A DNA stretch of 64,000 bases, from positions 1 through 64,000 of the forward strand of contig JAEWSQ010000021.1 in NCBI GenBank assembly GCA_023398165.1. Direction: 5' to 3'. Under the pieces are notes generated by a model. The model was not told where the DNA came from. It saw nothing but the letters and a program-made list of their open reading frames with translations, and did no database searches. Positions 33,500-43,095 of the stretch are shown here, piece after piece. The position numbers and the translations under genes are program-made. The DNA is from Spirochaetota bacterium (GTDB lineage: Bacteria > Spirochaetota > Spirochaetia > Treponematales > Treponemataceae). The number at the start of each line of letters is the position of its first letter. The first letter of the stretch is position 1.

Positions 33500-36318
33500 T
33501 GAAAGACAACACAATATATATTCTAGACTCATACGGCCTTATTTACCGGTCGTATTATGCATTTATAAACAGGCCCCTTGTTAACGAAAAAGGGGAAAAC
33601 GTTTCCGCCGTTTTCGGTTTTTTTAGAAACCTCTTATCAGCCATACAGAAATACCGCATATCCTTTGCTGCGGCGGCTTTCGATTCGAGGGGAAAAACAT
33701 TCCGCCACGAAATGTACAGCGAATATAAGGCGACACGGCAGAAAACACCGGAAGACCTGCATGCGCAGGTACCCGTTATAGAAGAAATACTTACAGCTCT
33801 CGGTATACCGGTTCTCAGGAATGACGGATTCGAAGCTGACGATATTATTGCAAGCCTGAGCCGGCACTGTCTTGAAGAAAACAGACCGTGTAAAATTTTA
33901 AGCGGCGACAAGGATTTGATGCAGCTGGTAAGCAGCACCACTACTATATTGAAACCGGATAAAACAGGCGGATGGATGGAAGTTGACGCTGACGGCGTTA
34001 AAGCTGAATGGGGTGTGGGACCGGAACTGATGCTCGATCTTCTTTCGCTCACAGGCGACAGCTCGGACAATGTTCCCGGCATAAGCGGAGTCGGCGATAA
34101 AACGGCATTAAAACTTCTTACACAGTATGGAAATCTTGACGGTATTCTCTCTCATGCCGGTGAAATAAGCGGTGCAATAGGGAAAAAAATACAGGAAGGA
34201 AAGGATATTGCTCTTTTTTCAAAATCGCTCATAGCCCTGCGCTATGATGTTCCGCTTCCTCAAAAACTTGAAGATTATGAAACTACATCCCTGGATTATG
34301 CAAGCGCAGCCCGCCTCCTCTTCCGTTACGGTGTGCCTGCAGTCGCCAAACAGTATGCCTCCCTCTCAGGCGACCCTGAACTTGCAAAACAATCAGGAGT
34401 GCCGGGCGTGGTGACAAAAAAGGAAGCAGAAGATATTCCTCTATTCACATCGCAATCTGATATCAGCTATCCTGACGAAGATGACAATATCAGTCTTAAA
34501 AAAAATGAAGGCGTATATAAGGGTATTTATCAGCTGAATGAACTTACAGAGCTCATTGATGCAATTAAAAATTCTGAGAGGGAAGAGAAAATTGCTGCTT
34601 TTGACTGCGAAACCGACAGCCTCGACACCATGAATGCACAGCTCGCAGGATTTTCTCTTTCGATGCACAGCGGTACCGGTTTTTATATTCCGCTTCTAAC
34701 GCAAGATTCCCTGATGAGCGGCTCTCTTATATCGAAAAAAGAAGCGTTAAAAGAACTTGAACGGCTTTTTTACGACAGTTCGGTAACGCTCATCATGCAT
34801 AACGGTAAATTCGATTACGAGGTTTTGCGCTCAAACGGAATGGCAAAACCTTTTACCTGCAGGATTTTGGACACCATGATTGCAGCATGGCTGTTGAGTC
34901 CCGACCGGTCCTCTTTTTCACTCGAAGCCCTCTCAGAGGCAAAGCTTGGTCTCTCTACAACAAGTTTTTCACAGATTGTGCCGAAGGGAAAAACGTTTAT
35001 TGACGTCCCTTTAGATGCGGCCGTTCAATACGCTTCGGAAGATGCGGACCTTACCTGGCAGCTGTGGCAGATTTTAAAACCGAAACTTGAAAAAAACAGG
35101 CTCAAGGATCTTTTCTGCACACTGGAAATGCCGGTACTGCCGATCCTCGCCGAGATGGAAATTCAGGGTATTCATATAGAAGAAAAAGAGTTAAATGACT
35201 ACGGTGTTGAGTTATCGGCTCACATAGCAGGCATTCAAACTGATATTTACTCGCTCGTGGGGCATGAATTTAATATTGCATCCACAAAGCAGCTGCAGGA
35301 AGTACTTTTCGAGGAACGTAAACTTCCTTTTTCAAAAAAGACAAAAACAGGCTACTCGACCGACACCTCGGTTTTGGAGGAGCTTGCATCAGCCGATCCC
35401 GTTCCTGCAAAAATCCTGCAGTTCCGCCAGCTGTCAAAGCTGCTGTCCACCTATGTGGAAACACTCCCGAAACTCGCCGACAAAACAGGGCGTGTACATA
35501 CAAGTTTTATTCAGACGGGAACTGCCACAGGCCGGCTTTCAAGCAGGGATCCGAATTTACAGAATATACCCGTGAGGGACGAGGAAGGCAGGAGAATACG
35601 AAACGCTTTTACACCCGAAAAAGGATTCAACCTGGTTTCGGCCGATTATTCTCAGATAGAACTTGTTCTTCTTGCCCACCTTTCGCAGGATGTAAACCTG
35701 TGCAAAGCGTTCAATGAGGGACAGGACGTTCATAAAGCAACTGCCTCACTAATATTCAACGTTCCCCCTGATCAGGTGACAGGAGACATGAGGCGTACTT
35801 CTAAAACTATCAACTTCGGCGTCATGTACGGTATGAGTGCTTTCCGGCTTTCGAACGAACTCGGCATTCCACGTGCGAGAGCGGCTCAGTTTATTGATTC
35901 CTATTTCCAGACATATTCCGGTATTCAAAGTTTTATTCAAAAGACAGTTGCCTTTGCTGAACAGTACGGCTACGTGGAAACCATAATGGGAAGAAGACGC
36001 TACATTCAGGCTATCAACAGCAAAAATAAGACGGAAAAATCCGGAGCTGAACGCATTGCGGTAAATACTCCCATTCAGGGTTCAGCTGCAGACATTGTTA
36101 AAAAAGCGATGATAGCCGTTAGTGCAGCCCTCAAAAAGAACTATCCCGATGCGCGCCTGCTTCTTCAGGTTCACGACGAACTCATCGTTGAATGCACAGA
36201 GGAACAGACAAAAGAAGTTAGTTCCCTTATACAAAAAGAGATGGAAGGCGTTATAAGACTTTCCGTACCGCTTAAAGTATCTGTTGAATCAGGCAAGAGA
36301 TGGGGTGAATTTCATTGA
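33499..36318 (+). CDS. polA: DNA polymerase I
   Basis: 939 residues in three parts. The 5' nuclease (1-300) has FGFFRNLL, GDKDLMQLV and SGVGDKTA. The 3'-5' exonuclease (about 340-530) has intact acidic residues: AFDCETDSLD, HNGKFDYEVL and YASEDADLTW. The polymerase has motif A SADYSQIELVLLAHLS, motif B RRTSKTINFGVMYG and motif C LQVHDELIVE. Full proofreading is therefore expected, unlike several bacterial Pol I enzymes with a decayed exonuclease. It handles Okazaki-fragment and excision-repair gaps. Stop overlaps the coaE start. Confidence 0.97.
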   Translation: MKDNTIYILDSYGLIYRSYYAFINRPLVNEKGENVSAVFGFFRNLLSAIQKYRISFAAAAFDSRGKTFRHEMYSEYKATRQKTPEDLHAQVPVIEEILTALGIPVLRNDGFEADDIIASLSRHCLEENRPCKILSGDKDLMQLVSSTTTILKPDKTGGWMEVDADGVKAEWGVGPELMLDLLSLTGDSSDNVPGISGVGDKTALKLLTQYGNLDGILSHAGEISGAIGKKIQEGKDIALFSKSLIALRYDVPLPQKLEDYETTSLDYASAARLLFRYGVPAVAKQYASLSGDPELAKQSGVPGVVTKKEAEDIPLFTSQSDISYPDEDDNISLKKNEGVYKGIYQLNELTELIDAIKNSEREEKIAAFDCETDSLDTMNAQLAGFSLSMHSGTGFYIPLLTQDSLMSGSLISKKEALKELERLFYDSSVTLIMHNGKFDYEVLRSNGMAKPFTCRILDTMIAAWLLSPDRSSFSLEALSEAKLGLSTTSFSQIVPKGKTFIDVPLDAAVQYASEDADLTWQLWQILKPKLEKNRLKDLFCTLEMPVLPILAEMEIQGIHIEEKELNDYGVELSAHIAGIQTDIYSLVGHEFNIASTKQLQEVLFEERKLPFSKKTKTGYSTDTSVLEELASADPVPAKILQFRQLSKLLSTYVETLPKLADKTGRVHTSFIQTGTATGRLSSRDPNLQNIPVRDEEGRRIRNAFTPEKGFNLVSADYSQIELVLLAHLSQDVNLCKAFNEGQDVHKATASLIFNVPPDQVTGDMRRTSKTINFGVMYGMSAFRLSNELGIPRARAAQFIDSYFQTYSGIQSFIQKTVAFAEQYGYVETIMGRRRYIQAINSKNKTEKSGAERIAVNTPIQGSAADIVKKAMIAVSAALKKNYPDARLLLQVHDELIVECTEEQTKEVSSLIQKEMEGVIRLSVPLKVSVESGKRWGEFH

Positions 36319-36968
36319 CGGGGCTCTGTACTAAAAGGCTTATTATTGCGCTCACCGGCCCCATGGCTGCGGGTAAAAACGCCGCGTCAGATATTTTAGA
36401 GAAGGAAGGTTTTTTGTGCTTTGATGCGGATACCCTTGTTCATACGGCCGTTGAAAATAAAAAAGAAGAAATTGTTAAGACATTTTCAAAAGAAGCTGAT
36501 ATGAGGCATATAAAACTTCTAAACGATGACGGCTCAGTAAACCGCAGGAATCTTGGAAGTATAGTTTTTTCAGATAGAGAGCTATTAGGAAAGCAGGAAG
36601 GCATAGTACACCCCGAAGTTGACAGAATTCTCAATGAGGCAATCGATGCGCATCCGGAACAGTCCATAGTTATTAATGCCACAGTTTTATATAAAACACC
36701 GGTCATTTCGCGGTGTTCCTTTATTTTATACATTACTTCCCCGCTCATCGTTAGATTTTTTAGAGTTTTACGGCGGGATTCCATGCCTTTTATGCAGATT
36801 TTTAAAAGATTTTACGCACAAAAGCATATCTTTGCTAAATATCGTTCAGTGAATGCCGATATGTATATAGTAAGGAACTTAGGTTCCCGAAATTCATTGA
36901 AGAATAAGATCCTGAAGATACTGCAGGATAATCTTTGTTCGCAAGGATACAGCGATGGAACAAAATAG
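36315..36968 (+). CDS. coaE: Dephospho-CoA kinase
   Basis: 217 residues with a TTG start overlapping the polA stop. The next ATG falls inside the P-loop and would destroy it. P-loop GPMAAGKN near residue 15, then CFDADTLVHTAV, typical of the CoA-binding region. It phosphorylates the 3'-OH of dephospho-CoA, the last CoA step. polA-coaE is a common neighbour pair. The end overlaps the SPOR gene start by 14 bases. Confidence 0.9.
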   Translation: MTGLCTKRLIIALTGPMAAGKNAASDILEKEGFLCFDADTLVHTAVENKKEEIVKTFSKEADMRHIKLLNDDGSVNRRNLGSIVFSDRELLGKQEGIVHPEVDRILNEAIDAHPEQSIVINATVLYKTPVISRCSFILYITSPLIVRFFRVLRRDSMPFMQIFKRFYAQKHIFAKYRSVNADMYIVRNLGSRNSLKNKILKILQDNLCSQGYSDGTK

Positions 36969-37821
36969 AGTTTTATGGATAGTCGGTGCTGTTGGTGCCT
37001 TTTTACTCGTAGTAGTGGGAGCGGCTCTTCTTTTGTATTCTCCTTCACAAAATGCAGATGCTTCTATGACATCAATTGAAAATCTGGATTCAACCTGGGT
37101 TTCCCAGGAACCGCTCAATCTTGCAGCTGTTCAGCCGGAGCAAAACACACTGAATAATACTGCCCCGGGTCTTGATCCTTTACAGCCTAATCCGGGAACA
37201 ACTCCTCTTTCCCAGACCGGTATGCAGTCCGGTGACGAACAGATTCCAAATTCGGTTCAGTCGCTCAACGTGTACTCAGGACAGACGACGGTAATATCGG
37301 GCCAGACAACTGCTATTGATTTGAACGACATCACAAGAGTAAGCGGTTCTCCTTCCGCCGTACACACACAGGACTCCCCCATAAACACACTAGTTCAGAA
37401 CAATGCCGGCGGCAGTCAGGTAAAAACGGATGCTGAGCAGGGTGCCGTCAAGCAGTCATCTTCTACACTGAAACAGACCTCTTCTCAAGTAAACACACCG
37501 GCAAAAACTTCTTCTGCAAAAACAGATTCAGTAAAAGCATCGGCAGCAGTGAAAGCTGTCAGCGATAAATACTGGATTCAGGCGGCTTCTTTTACAAGCA
37601 AGAAAAATGCTGAGGATCTTAAAACTCAGCTGGCATCAGAAAAAATTAACAGTGAAATTTTTACCTTTACCGATGCAGACAGCGTTATGTACTACAGAGT
37701 TAGAGTCGGTCCGTATTCTACAAAAACCGAAGCAGAATACTGGCAGAATAGAATTGCCCTTGTTGACAAGTTAAGTTCTGCAAAAACATATATAACAAAC
37801 TCTTCCGCACCGAAAAAATAA
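36955..37821 (+). CDS. Membrane-anchored SPOR-domain protein
   Basis: 288 residues. One N-terminal membrane segment (about 6-28), then a long Ser/Thr/Gln/Asn-rich linker (30-200) of low complexity, then a SPOR domain (about 205-280: YWIQAASFTSKKNAEDL ... MYYRVRVGPYSTKTEAEYW). SPOR domains bind denuded peptidoglycan glycan strands, so a place at the division septum or cell-wall remodelling sites is likely. Starts inside the coaE end. Confidence 0.88.
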   Translation: MEQNRVLWIVGAVGAFLLVVVGAALLLYSPSQNADASMTSIENLDSTWVSQEPLNLAAVQPEQNTLNNTAPGLDPLQPNPGTTPLSQTGMQSGDEQIPNSVQSLNVYSGQTTVISGQTTAIDLNDITRVSGSPSAVHTQDSPINTLVQNNAGGSQVKTDAEQGAVKQSSSTLKQTSSQVNTPAKTSSAKTDSVKASAAVKAVSDKYWIQAASFTSKKNAEDLKTQLASEKINSEIFTFTDADSVMYYRVRVGPYSTKTEAEYWQNRIALVDKLSSAKTYITNSSAPKK

Positions 37822-37856
37822 CCTCAATGTGCTAAAAAGAGGGCTGTACATTCTAT

Positions 37857-37887
37857 AAAGATAGTATATGAAGCATATACTATCTTT
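37857..37887 (+). other. Perfect 14-bp hairpin enclosing a start codon
   Basis: AAAGATAGTATATG (37857-37870), loop AAG, and CATATACTATCTTT (37874-37887), followed by a T-rich run. The ATG of the next gene is the last three bases of the left arm. It looks like a terminator of the SPOR gene, a translation switch, or both. The stem is AT-rich. Confidence 0.8.
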
Positions 37888-39301
37888 TTTATTTTTACTG
37901 GGTTTTACATACTGCATTACGGCACAGGATACCTCAGCAACCGTAAAATGCTCGCTTGAAGACTTAAGTATTTTACGGAACGGTTTTTCGATTGAACATA
38001 ATTTTTTTACTGCCTCTGTCTATACTGTTTCGACAAAAGACTACACTCACATTAAAAACTGGTTTATTAAAAGCACTTTAATACCGAATCTTTCCTTATT
38101 TTTCGGGACTGCAGGAATTGACGGGATTGCATCGTTTGCACGGAATCCTGATTTCGCTGTGCAAAGCAGAGTGCTTCATACAAACCCTTTAAACAGCATT
38201 AAACCTATTCCGTCTTTGCCCGGTCTTCAGTCCTCTTCTATGAAACCCCTCGCGCTTGCCGAATTTTCTATTCCATTTTCATCTTCTTTTTCTCCTTCCA
38301 TTACGTTTTTTTATTCAGCTATCGATCTAAACGGTCTGTACAATGAAAGCACAGAATCTCTTTCATTAACTCTGCCCTTAACACTCACTCCGTTTTCCGC
38401 TTCAACATCGTTCACTGCTTTTAGCTACCTCCGGAAAAGCGCTCAATCATCTTCATGGTACAGTCCGTATCCATACTCGGAAGACGGCAGATACTTTTTC
38501 TTTACCAATGCAGCCGTTCTGCGTTTTCCATTTTTAAACCTGTCAGTATTATCAGCGATGAGTGAAATAAGTGAAAGCAGGTGGAAGTATTCCTGCCTCG
38601 GCGAAGCACGTTCAACTATAACTGTCAAGAAAGGGAAGATTTTCATCGGAGGAAAAGCTTTTATATGCGATTATGATTTTATAACGCTCGGCAGCAGCAA
38701 GGTGCGGACCGTTCTCCACTTTTCTTTAAATCCCCGCATTCAGATTCCTCTCAATAAAAAAAACACAACGAAACTTTCTCTTGGGCTTACAGGCGATTAT
38801 CAAAAAAAATATACTCCGTCATTGCCTCCCTCAGAAGAGAATGTAAAAGCCGTAAAAGCTGCTGCAGAATTAGCAAGTTCTTTTTATTCACTGGAAGTAC
38901 AATGCGGTGCTGATAATGTATTTTCCCCCTCATTTATAGGAAAAGATACGTGCGCTTTACTTGATGTTACTGTGAGTTTATCGTTTAATAAGTTTTCTCC
39001 CATCCCCTTAACTTACTTGCAGAAAGTTTCCTTTTCACATGTTCCCCTTAATAGCGAAGAAGAAAAAAGAACAAGCACATACTCGAGTGTTGAGTTTACT
39101 TCAAAGGGTAAAACGCCTCTTACTATTTCTGCAGGAGTAACATTTGATTTTTTAAGCGGCCCGGTTTTGGCGCTCTACGGTATTCAAACTAAATTTTCAT
39201 ATAAAAATTTAAATGCATCGGCGTCATTCACGTATGATACGAAATCAGGAAAGTACAATTCAAGCGCGGCTCTTTCCTTCCGCACATATTCCTTATATTG
39301 A
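37868..39301 (+). CDS. Exported protein, probable outer-membrane beta-barrel
   Basis: 477 residues of no family I recognise. A signal peptide occupies about residues 1-19 (MKHILSFLFLLGFTYCITAQ), and there is no further membrane helix. The rest alternates short Ser/Thr/Phe/Tyr-rich strands, and the chain ends in an aromatic residue (FRTYSLY), as outer-membrane barrels often do. A stop codon in frame lies two codons before the ATG, so this start is forced, although it sits in a hairpin and has no good ribosome site. It could be a Treponema-specific porin-like or surface protein. Confidence 0.6.
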   Translation: MKHILSFLFLLGFTYCITAQDTSATVKCSLEDLSILRNGFSIEHNFFTASVYTVSTKDYTHIKNWFIKSTLIPNLSLFFGTAGIDGIASFARNPDFAVQSRVLHTNPLNSIKPIPSLPGLQSSSMKPLALAEFSIPFSSSFSPSITFFYSAIDLNGLYNESTESLSLTLPLTLTPFSASTSFTAFSYLRKSAQSSSWYSPYPYSEDGRYFFFTNAAVLRFPFLNLSVLSAMSEISESRWKYSCLGEARSTITVKKGKIFIGGKAFICDYDFITLGSSKVRTVLHFSLNPRIQIPLNKKNTTKLSLGLTGDYQKKYTPSLPPSEENVKAVKAAAELASSFYSLEVQCGADNVFSPSFIGKDTCALLDVTVSLSFNKFSPIPLTYLQKVSFSHVPLNSEEEKRTSTYSSVEFTSKGKTPLTISAGVTFDFLSGPVLALYGIQTKFSYKNLNASASFTYDTKSGKYNSSAALSFRTYSLY

Positions 39302-39345
39302 AAAAGGGCGGTTAACATGATATTCTTAAAATAAGGAAGGACATA

Positions 39346-41883
39346 ATGATAAAGCATCAGCTCAGCGGATCGTGGACGTTAAAACCGTCAGATAATACAC
39401 TGCTGCCGGGAAAAAAGAATGTAACCGTTCAGTTCCCAGGCGATATTCATTCTGCATTAATTTCACAGAATATTATACCGGATCCTTATTACGGGAAAAA
39501 TGAACTTGCAATTCAGTGGGTCGGAAAAACTGACTGGATATGCGAAAAAGAGATTACAGTTAAAAAAAATTTCATACAGGGTCAGCAGTTTATTGTACTG
39601 GATACCGCAGACACCTATGTTCATGTTTTAGTAAACAACACCGAAGTCGGCTTCTGCGATAACTACTTTAAAAAATGGCGCTTTAATATAAGTACTATTA
39701 TTAAGGAGGGGAAAAATACTATAACTCTAGTTTTTGACTCTGCTGAAAAACATGCAGTTAAGGAAGCATCAGTGTACCCCTACCCTGTACCCTGCTCAAG
39801 CTATGATGTATTTTCACCGAACAGAAACTTTTCACGCAAGCCTCAGTGTCATTCAGGATGGGACTGGGGGCCGTGTCTTATGGTATCTGGCATTTACTCC
39901 TCAATTGAACTTGTTCAGACTGTAAAAGGTCTTCTTGATTATGTTGAAACAAAAACAACGAAAATGAAAGACGAGTGGCTTGTTGAACTGACAGCTCATT
40001 ATACAGCACTGACAGACTGCGCCGTTACCTGCTCAGCATCACTTTCCGGGTCTTCCATTGCGCCTTTACAAACGGAAACACAGGTCAAAGTTCATACAGG
40101 AGAAAACCGCATCAATCTAACAATGTCTGTGAAAAATCCGGAATTATGGTACCCGTCAGGATGCAGACCGGAAGATGATGAAGCTATTATGAAAACCGGC
40201 AGACCTTCATTTACAGAAAATACGATGTATCAGCTTTGCGTGAAGGCTGCAGATTCCTCACTTGAAAAAAAAATTGCTTTCAGAACTCTCGAGACAGTGA
40301 GTAAAAAGGACAAAGACGGTTTGAGTCTGTATTTTAAAGTCAATGGAAGAACCATTTTTTCCAAAGGTTCCAACTGGATTCCCCTCGATGCTCTTCCGTC
40401 CCGCCACACTCCGGAGCGCTATGAACATCTTCTTGATTCTCTTGTCAAAGCAAACATGAATACCGTCCGCGTATGGGGAGGCGGAATGTACGAAAAAGAC
40501 TGTTTCTATGAAATCTGCGACCGTAAGGGCATACTTATATGGCATGATTTTATGTTTGCATGCGGCCTCTATCCTACTAATAAAAAATTCCTTGATTCTG
40601 TTCGCAGCGAGGTTCAGCATCAGGTGCTCAGATTAAAAGATCATCCGTCAATAGCGCTGTGGTGCGGTAACAATGAAAACCTTGGAGCTTTAAACTGGTA
40701 CAGCGAATCGAAAAGGAACCGGGATCTTTACCTGCGTGATTACGACAGATTGTATGAAGGTGTTGTCGGCGATGAAGTAAAGAAAAATGATCCGGAACGG
40801 ATGTGGTGGCCGAGTTCACCCTGTGCCGGACCTGATAATTTTGAAGATAACTGGAAAGAGGACTCAAAGGGCGACATGCACTATTGGGATGTATGGCACG
40901 GGAAAAAATCATTTGATGCCTATTACTCGATCAAGCCGCGTTTTGTTTCCGAATTCGGGTATCAGTCTTTTCCTTCATACTCAACAGTTAAAACATATGC
41001 CTCCGAAGAGGAAATGAATCTTACAAGCCCTGTAATGGAATTTCACCAAAGGTCACCGTGCGGAAATGCTGTTATTATAGAAAACTTTGCCCGGTATTTC
41101 CGGTTCCCGAAGTCTATTAAAGACATGCTGTATTTAAGCCAGGTTCAGCAGTCGCTCGCGATGAGAACTGCCATAGATTACTGGAGAAGTCTCCGCCCCT
41201 ACTGCTTGGGCTCGATTATCTGGCAGCTGAATGATAACTGTCCGGTTGCCTCCTGGTCTTCCATCGAATACATGGGAAAATGGAAACTGCTTCATTACGA
41301 TGCAGCAAAGTTTTTTGCTCCCGCTGCATTAAGTCTTTATATAAAAGACAGTACGCTCTATGCTTACGGCCTTAATGATACGCAGAACACTATTGATGCT
41401 TTGCTTACACTCTCTTTCACCGGCTTTGACGGGAAAAAAATTGATAACGATATAGTACTGGAAAAACAGCTCGCCTCAGATTCTTCGACGCTTATGTACA
41501 GCTGCACTTTCGAGACTCTTCCTTCTGAAAAAAATACCTACGCAATAACAGGCTCATTAACATCTTCACTCATCACTTCAAATGCGACAGTGTTTCCCTC
41601 ACTGTTCAAACACTGTGAACTGTTGGATCCTGAAATATCAGCAGAAGTAATTGAAAAAGAAACAAAGGAGGGAAAGGTTTTTGAAATACAGCTTTCATGT
41701 AAAAATCCCGCGTTTTTTGTTTCGCTTGATTCAGGTTCATGTAAGGGTATTTTCTCCGACAATCTTTTTACGCTTCTGCCTTCAAAAAAAATGAAAATTA
41801 TTTTCACTCCTGAAAATAGTAAAGTATCTTTCAGCAGGTTTAAAAAAGAATTAACACTGTATAATTTACGGGGAACTTACTAG
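39346..41883 (+). CDS. Beta-mannosidase, glycoside hydrolase family 2
   Basis: 845 residues without a signal peptide, so cytoplasmic. A GH2 sugar-binding jelly-roll (FPGDIHSALISQNIIPDPYYG, then CHSGWDWGPCL) is followed by an Ig-like domain and a TIM barrel. The acid/base is E444 in WCGNNENLG and the nucleophile E536 in SEFGYQ. VRVWGGGMYEKDCFYEICDRKGILIWHDFMFAC (split over the barrel strand) is typical of beta-mannosidases. It releases mannose from beta-mannosides or short manno-oligosaccharides. GGAAGGA precedes ATG. It is a single gene; I see no sugar-regulon operator before it. Confidence 0.93.
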   Translation: MIKHQLSGSWTLKPSDNTLLPGKKNVTVQFPGDIHSALISQNIIPDPYYGKNELAIQWVGKTDWICEKEITVKKNFIQGQQFIVLDTADTYVHVLVNNTEVGFCDNYFKKWRFNISTIIKEGKNTITLVFDSAEKHAVKEASVYPYPVPCSSYDVFSPNRNFSRKPQCHSGWDWGPCLMVSGIYSSIELVQTVKGLLDYVETKTTKMKDEWLVELTAHYTALTDCAVTCSASLSGSSIAPLQTETQVKVHTGENRINLTMSVKNPELWYPSGCRPEDDEAIMKTGRPSFTENTMYQLCVKAADSSLEKKIAFRTLETVSKKDKDGLSLYFKVNGRTIFSKGSNWIPLDALPSRHTPERYEHLLDSLVKANMNTVRVWGGGMYEKDCFYEICDRKGILIWHDFMFACGLYPTNKKFLDSVRSEVQHQVLRLKDHPSIALWCGNNENLGALNWYSESKRNRDLYLRDYDRLYEGVVGDEVKKNDPERMWWPSSPCAGPDNFEDNWKEDSKGDMHYWDVWHGKKSFDAYYSIKPRFVSEFGYQSFPSYSTVKTYASEEEMNLTSPVMEFHQRSPCGNAVIIENFARYFRFPKSIKDMLYLSQVQQSLAMRTAIDYWRSLRPYCLGSIIWQLNDNCPVASWSSIEYMGKWKLLHYDAAKFFAPAALSLYIKDSTLYAYGLNDTQNTIDALLTLSFTGFDGKKIDNDIVLEKQLASDSSTLMYSCTFETLPSEKNTYAITGSLTSSLITSNATVFPSLFKHCELLDPEISAEVIEKETKEGKVFEIQLSCKNPAFFVSLDSGSCKGIFSDNLFTLLPSKKMKIIFTPENSKVSFSRFKKELTLYNLRGTY

Positions 41884-41884
41884 A

Positions 41885-41922
41885 GAAAAAAAAGCTGTCC
41901 GCATATTGCGGACAGCTTTTTT
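41885..41922. terminator. Bidirectional terminator
   Basis: A 13-bp perfect stem AAAGCTGTCCGCA / TGCGGACAGCTTT (41891-41903 and 41907-41919) with A-run before and T-run after. It serves the mannosidase and the convergent permease genes. Confidence 0.92.
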
Positions 41923-41945
41923 ACTTTGAATACAGTTAATAAAAA

Positions 41946-43094
41946 TTACTCTTTAAGAGCTCCGCCTGCAACACCTTCTGATAGATTCTTCTGGAATAAG
42001 AAATATACGACCAGTACAGGAAGAGTCGCTATAATTAGAGCTGCAATCTGCCAGCCGAGCTGAATACCTGTACGGCTTGAGAATGAATACACCCCGACGG
42101 GCAGCGATTTAGTTACTTCCTTACTTGCCATAACCAATACAAGAAGGAATTCATTCCAAATACCGAGACCGGTCATTATGCTTATTGTAATAATAACTGG
42201 AATTGTCATCGGTACAATAATACTTATAAATGAGCGCATGGGTGTTGCACCGTCAATATATGCAGACTCAACGAGACTGTTCGGCAGCCCGCGAATAAAC
42301 TGCGATGCAAGCATTACGGCCATTGGAAGACCGAATGCCACATATACAAGAATAATACCGACATGCTTATCTGTCAGTTTTAATTTTGTAAGCAGAAGGA
42401 ACAAGGGAATAATTACCTGATTAATATCAAGCAGGTAGCCTAGTCCGATTAATCCCGAAACAATTGTTGCAATTTTAGCATATTTAAATTTGCTTACTCC
42501 GTAGCCTATCATTAGCCCGAACAGCACAATAAAGAAAGTAGAGACAACCGTGTACAGAACACTGTTAAGGAATTTTGCGCCGAGTGTTCCGCGGGTCCAA
42601 GCCGATGTATAGTTCCACCATATTGTATTCCAGCTTATTGAAGCCTGATAATTTGACGGAAGCTGATTGAGAACAACTGTATCGCCCTTCTTAAGACCTT
42701 TCAAATTTTCAGGCAAATCTTCGCGGTCAATAAAATGAATTTTTGTTCTTTTTCCCGGAGCAATTGTCTTAGATTCAAGGATAATAATTTTTGAGTTGAT
42801 AATATCATATTGTGAAGGAGTAAAATTATATTTTTTAATTAGCTTATCAGGATACACAATGTTCAGCTGGGGCTGAATCACTTCAAACTCATCATTTTTA
42901 TTATCAAACATTGCCTTTGGTAAAGAATAAATATTTAAATTCAATTCCTCATTTGTTTTAAAAGATGAGTAGCCCATCCACACCAGCGGCGCTATAGTTA
43001 CAATCGACCATAAAATAAAAATAAAATATGACAGCGGTTTGGAGAGATACTTTCCAAAAAAACCGGTAGTTACAATTTTTTCTGTATCTGGCAT
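41946..43094 (-). CDS. Sugar ABC transporter permease, MalG type, with periplasmic insert
   Basis: 382 residues from ATG 43094, with GAGGAG seven bases before it; a longer frame would overlap the upstream gene by 35 bases. Six membrane segments; the permease loop reads ESAYIDGATPMRSFISIIVPM (EAA motif contacting the ATPase). Between the first and second segments about 90 extra residues occur (roughly 55-150) that ordinary MalG-type permeases of about 280 residues lack. The insert is hydrophilic and should be periplasmic, where it could touch the binding protein. Last gene of the minus-strand operon. Confidence 0.9.
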   Translation of the reverse strand: MPDTEKIVTTGFFGKYLSKPLSYFIFILWSIVTIAPLVWMGYSSFKTNEELNLNIYSLPKAMFDNKNDEFEVIQPQLNIVYPDKLIKKYNFTPSQYDIINSKIIILESKTIAPGKRTKIHFIDREDLPENLKGLKKGDTVVLNQLPSNYQASISWNTIWWNYTSAWTRGTLGAKFLNSVLYTVVSTFFIVLFGLMIGYGVSKFKYAKIATIVSGLIGLGYLLDINQVIIPLFLLLTKLKLTDKHVGIILVYVAFGLPMAVMLASQFIRGLPNSLVESAYIDGATPMRSFISIIVPMTIPVIITISIMTGLGIWNEFLLVLVMASKEVTKSLPVGVYSFSSRTGIQLGWQIAALIIATLPVLVVYFLFQKNLSEGVAGGALKE

Positions 43095-43095
43095 A

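Noticed and set aside
34560..35060. Decayed proofreading domain in PolA, as in several bacteria
   Set aside because: The DxE, the later Asp (GKFDYE) and the YxxxD motif are all present, so the exonuclease looks intact.
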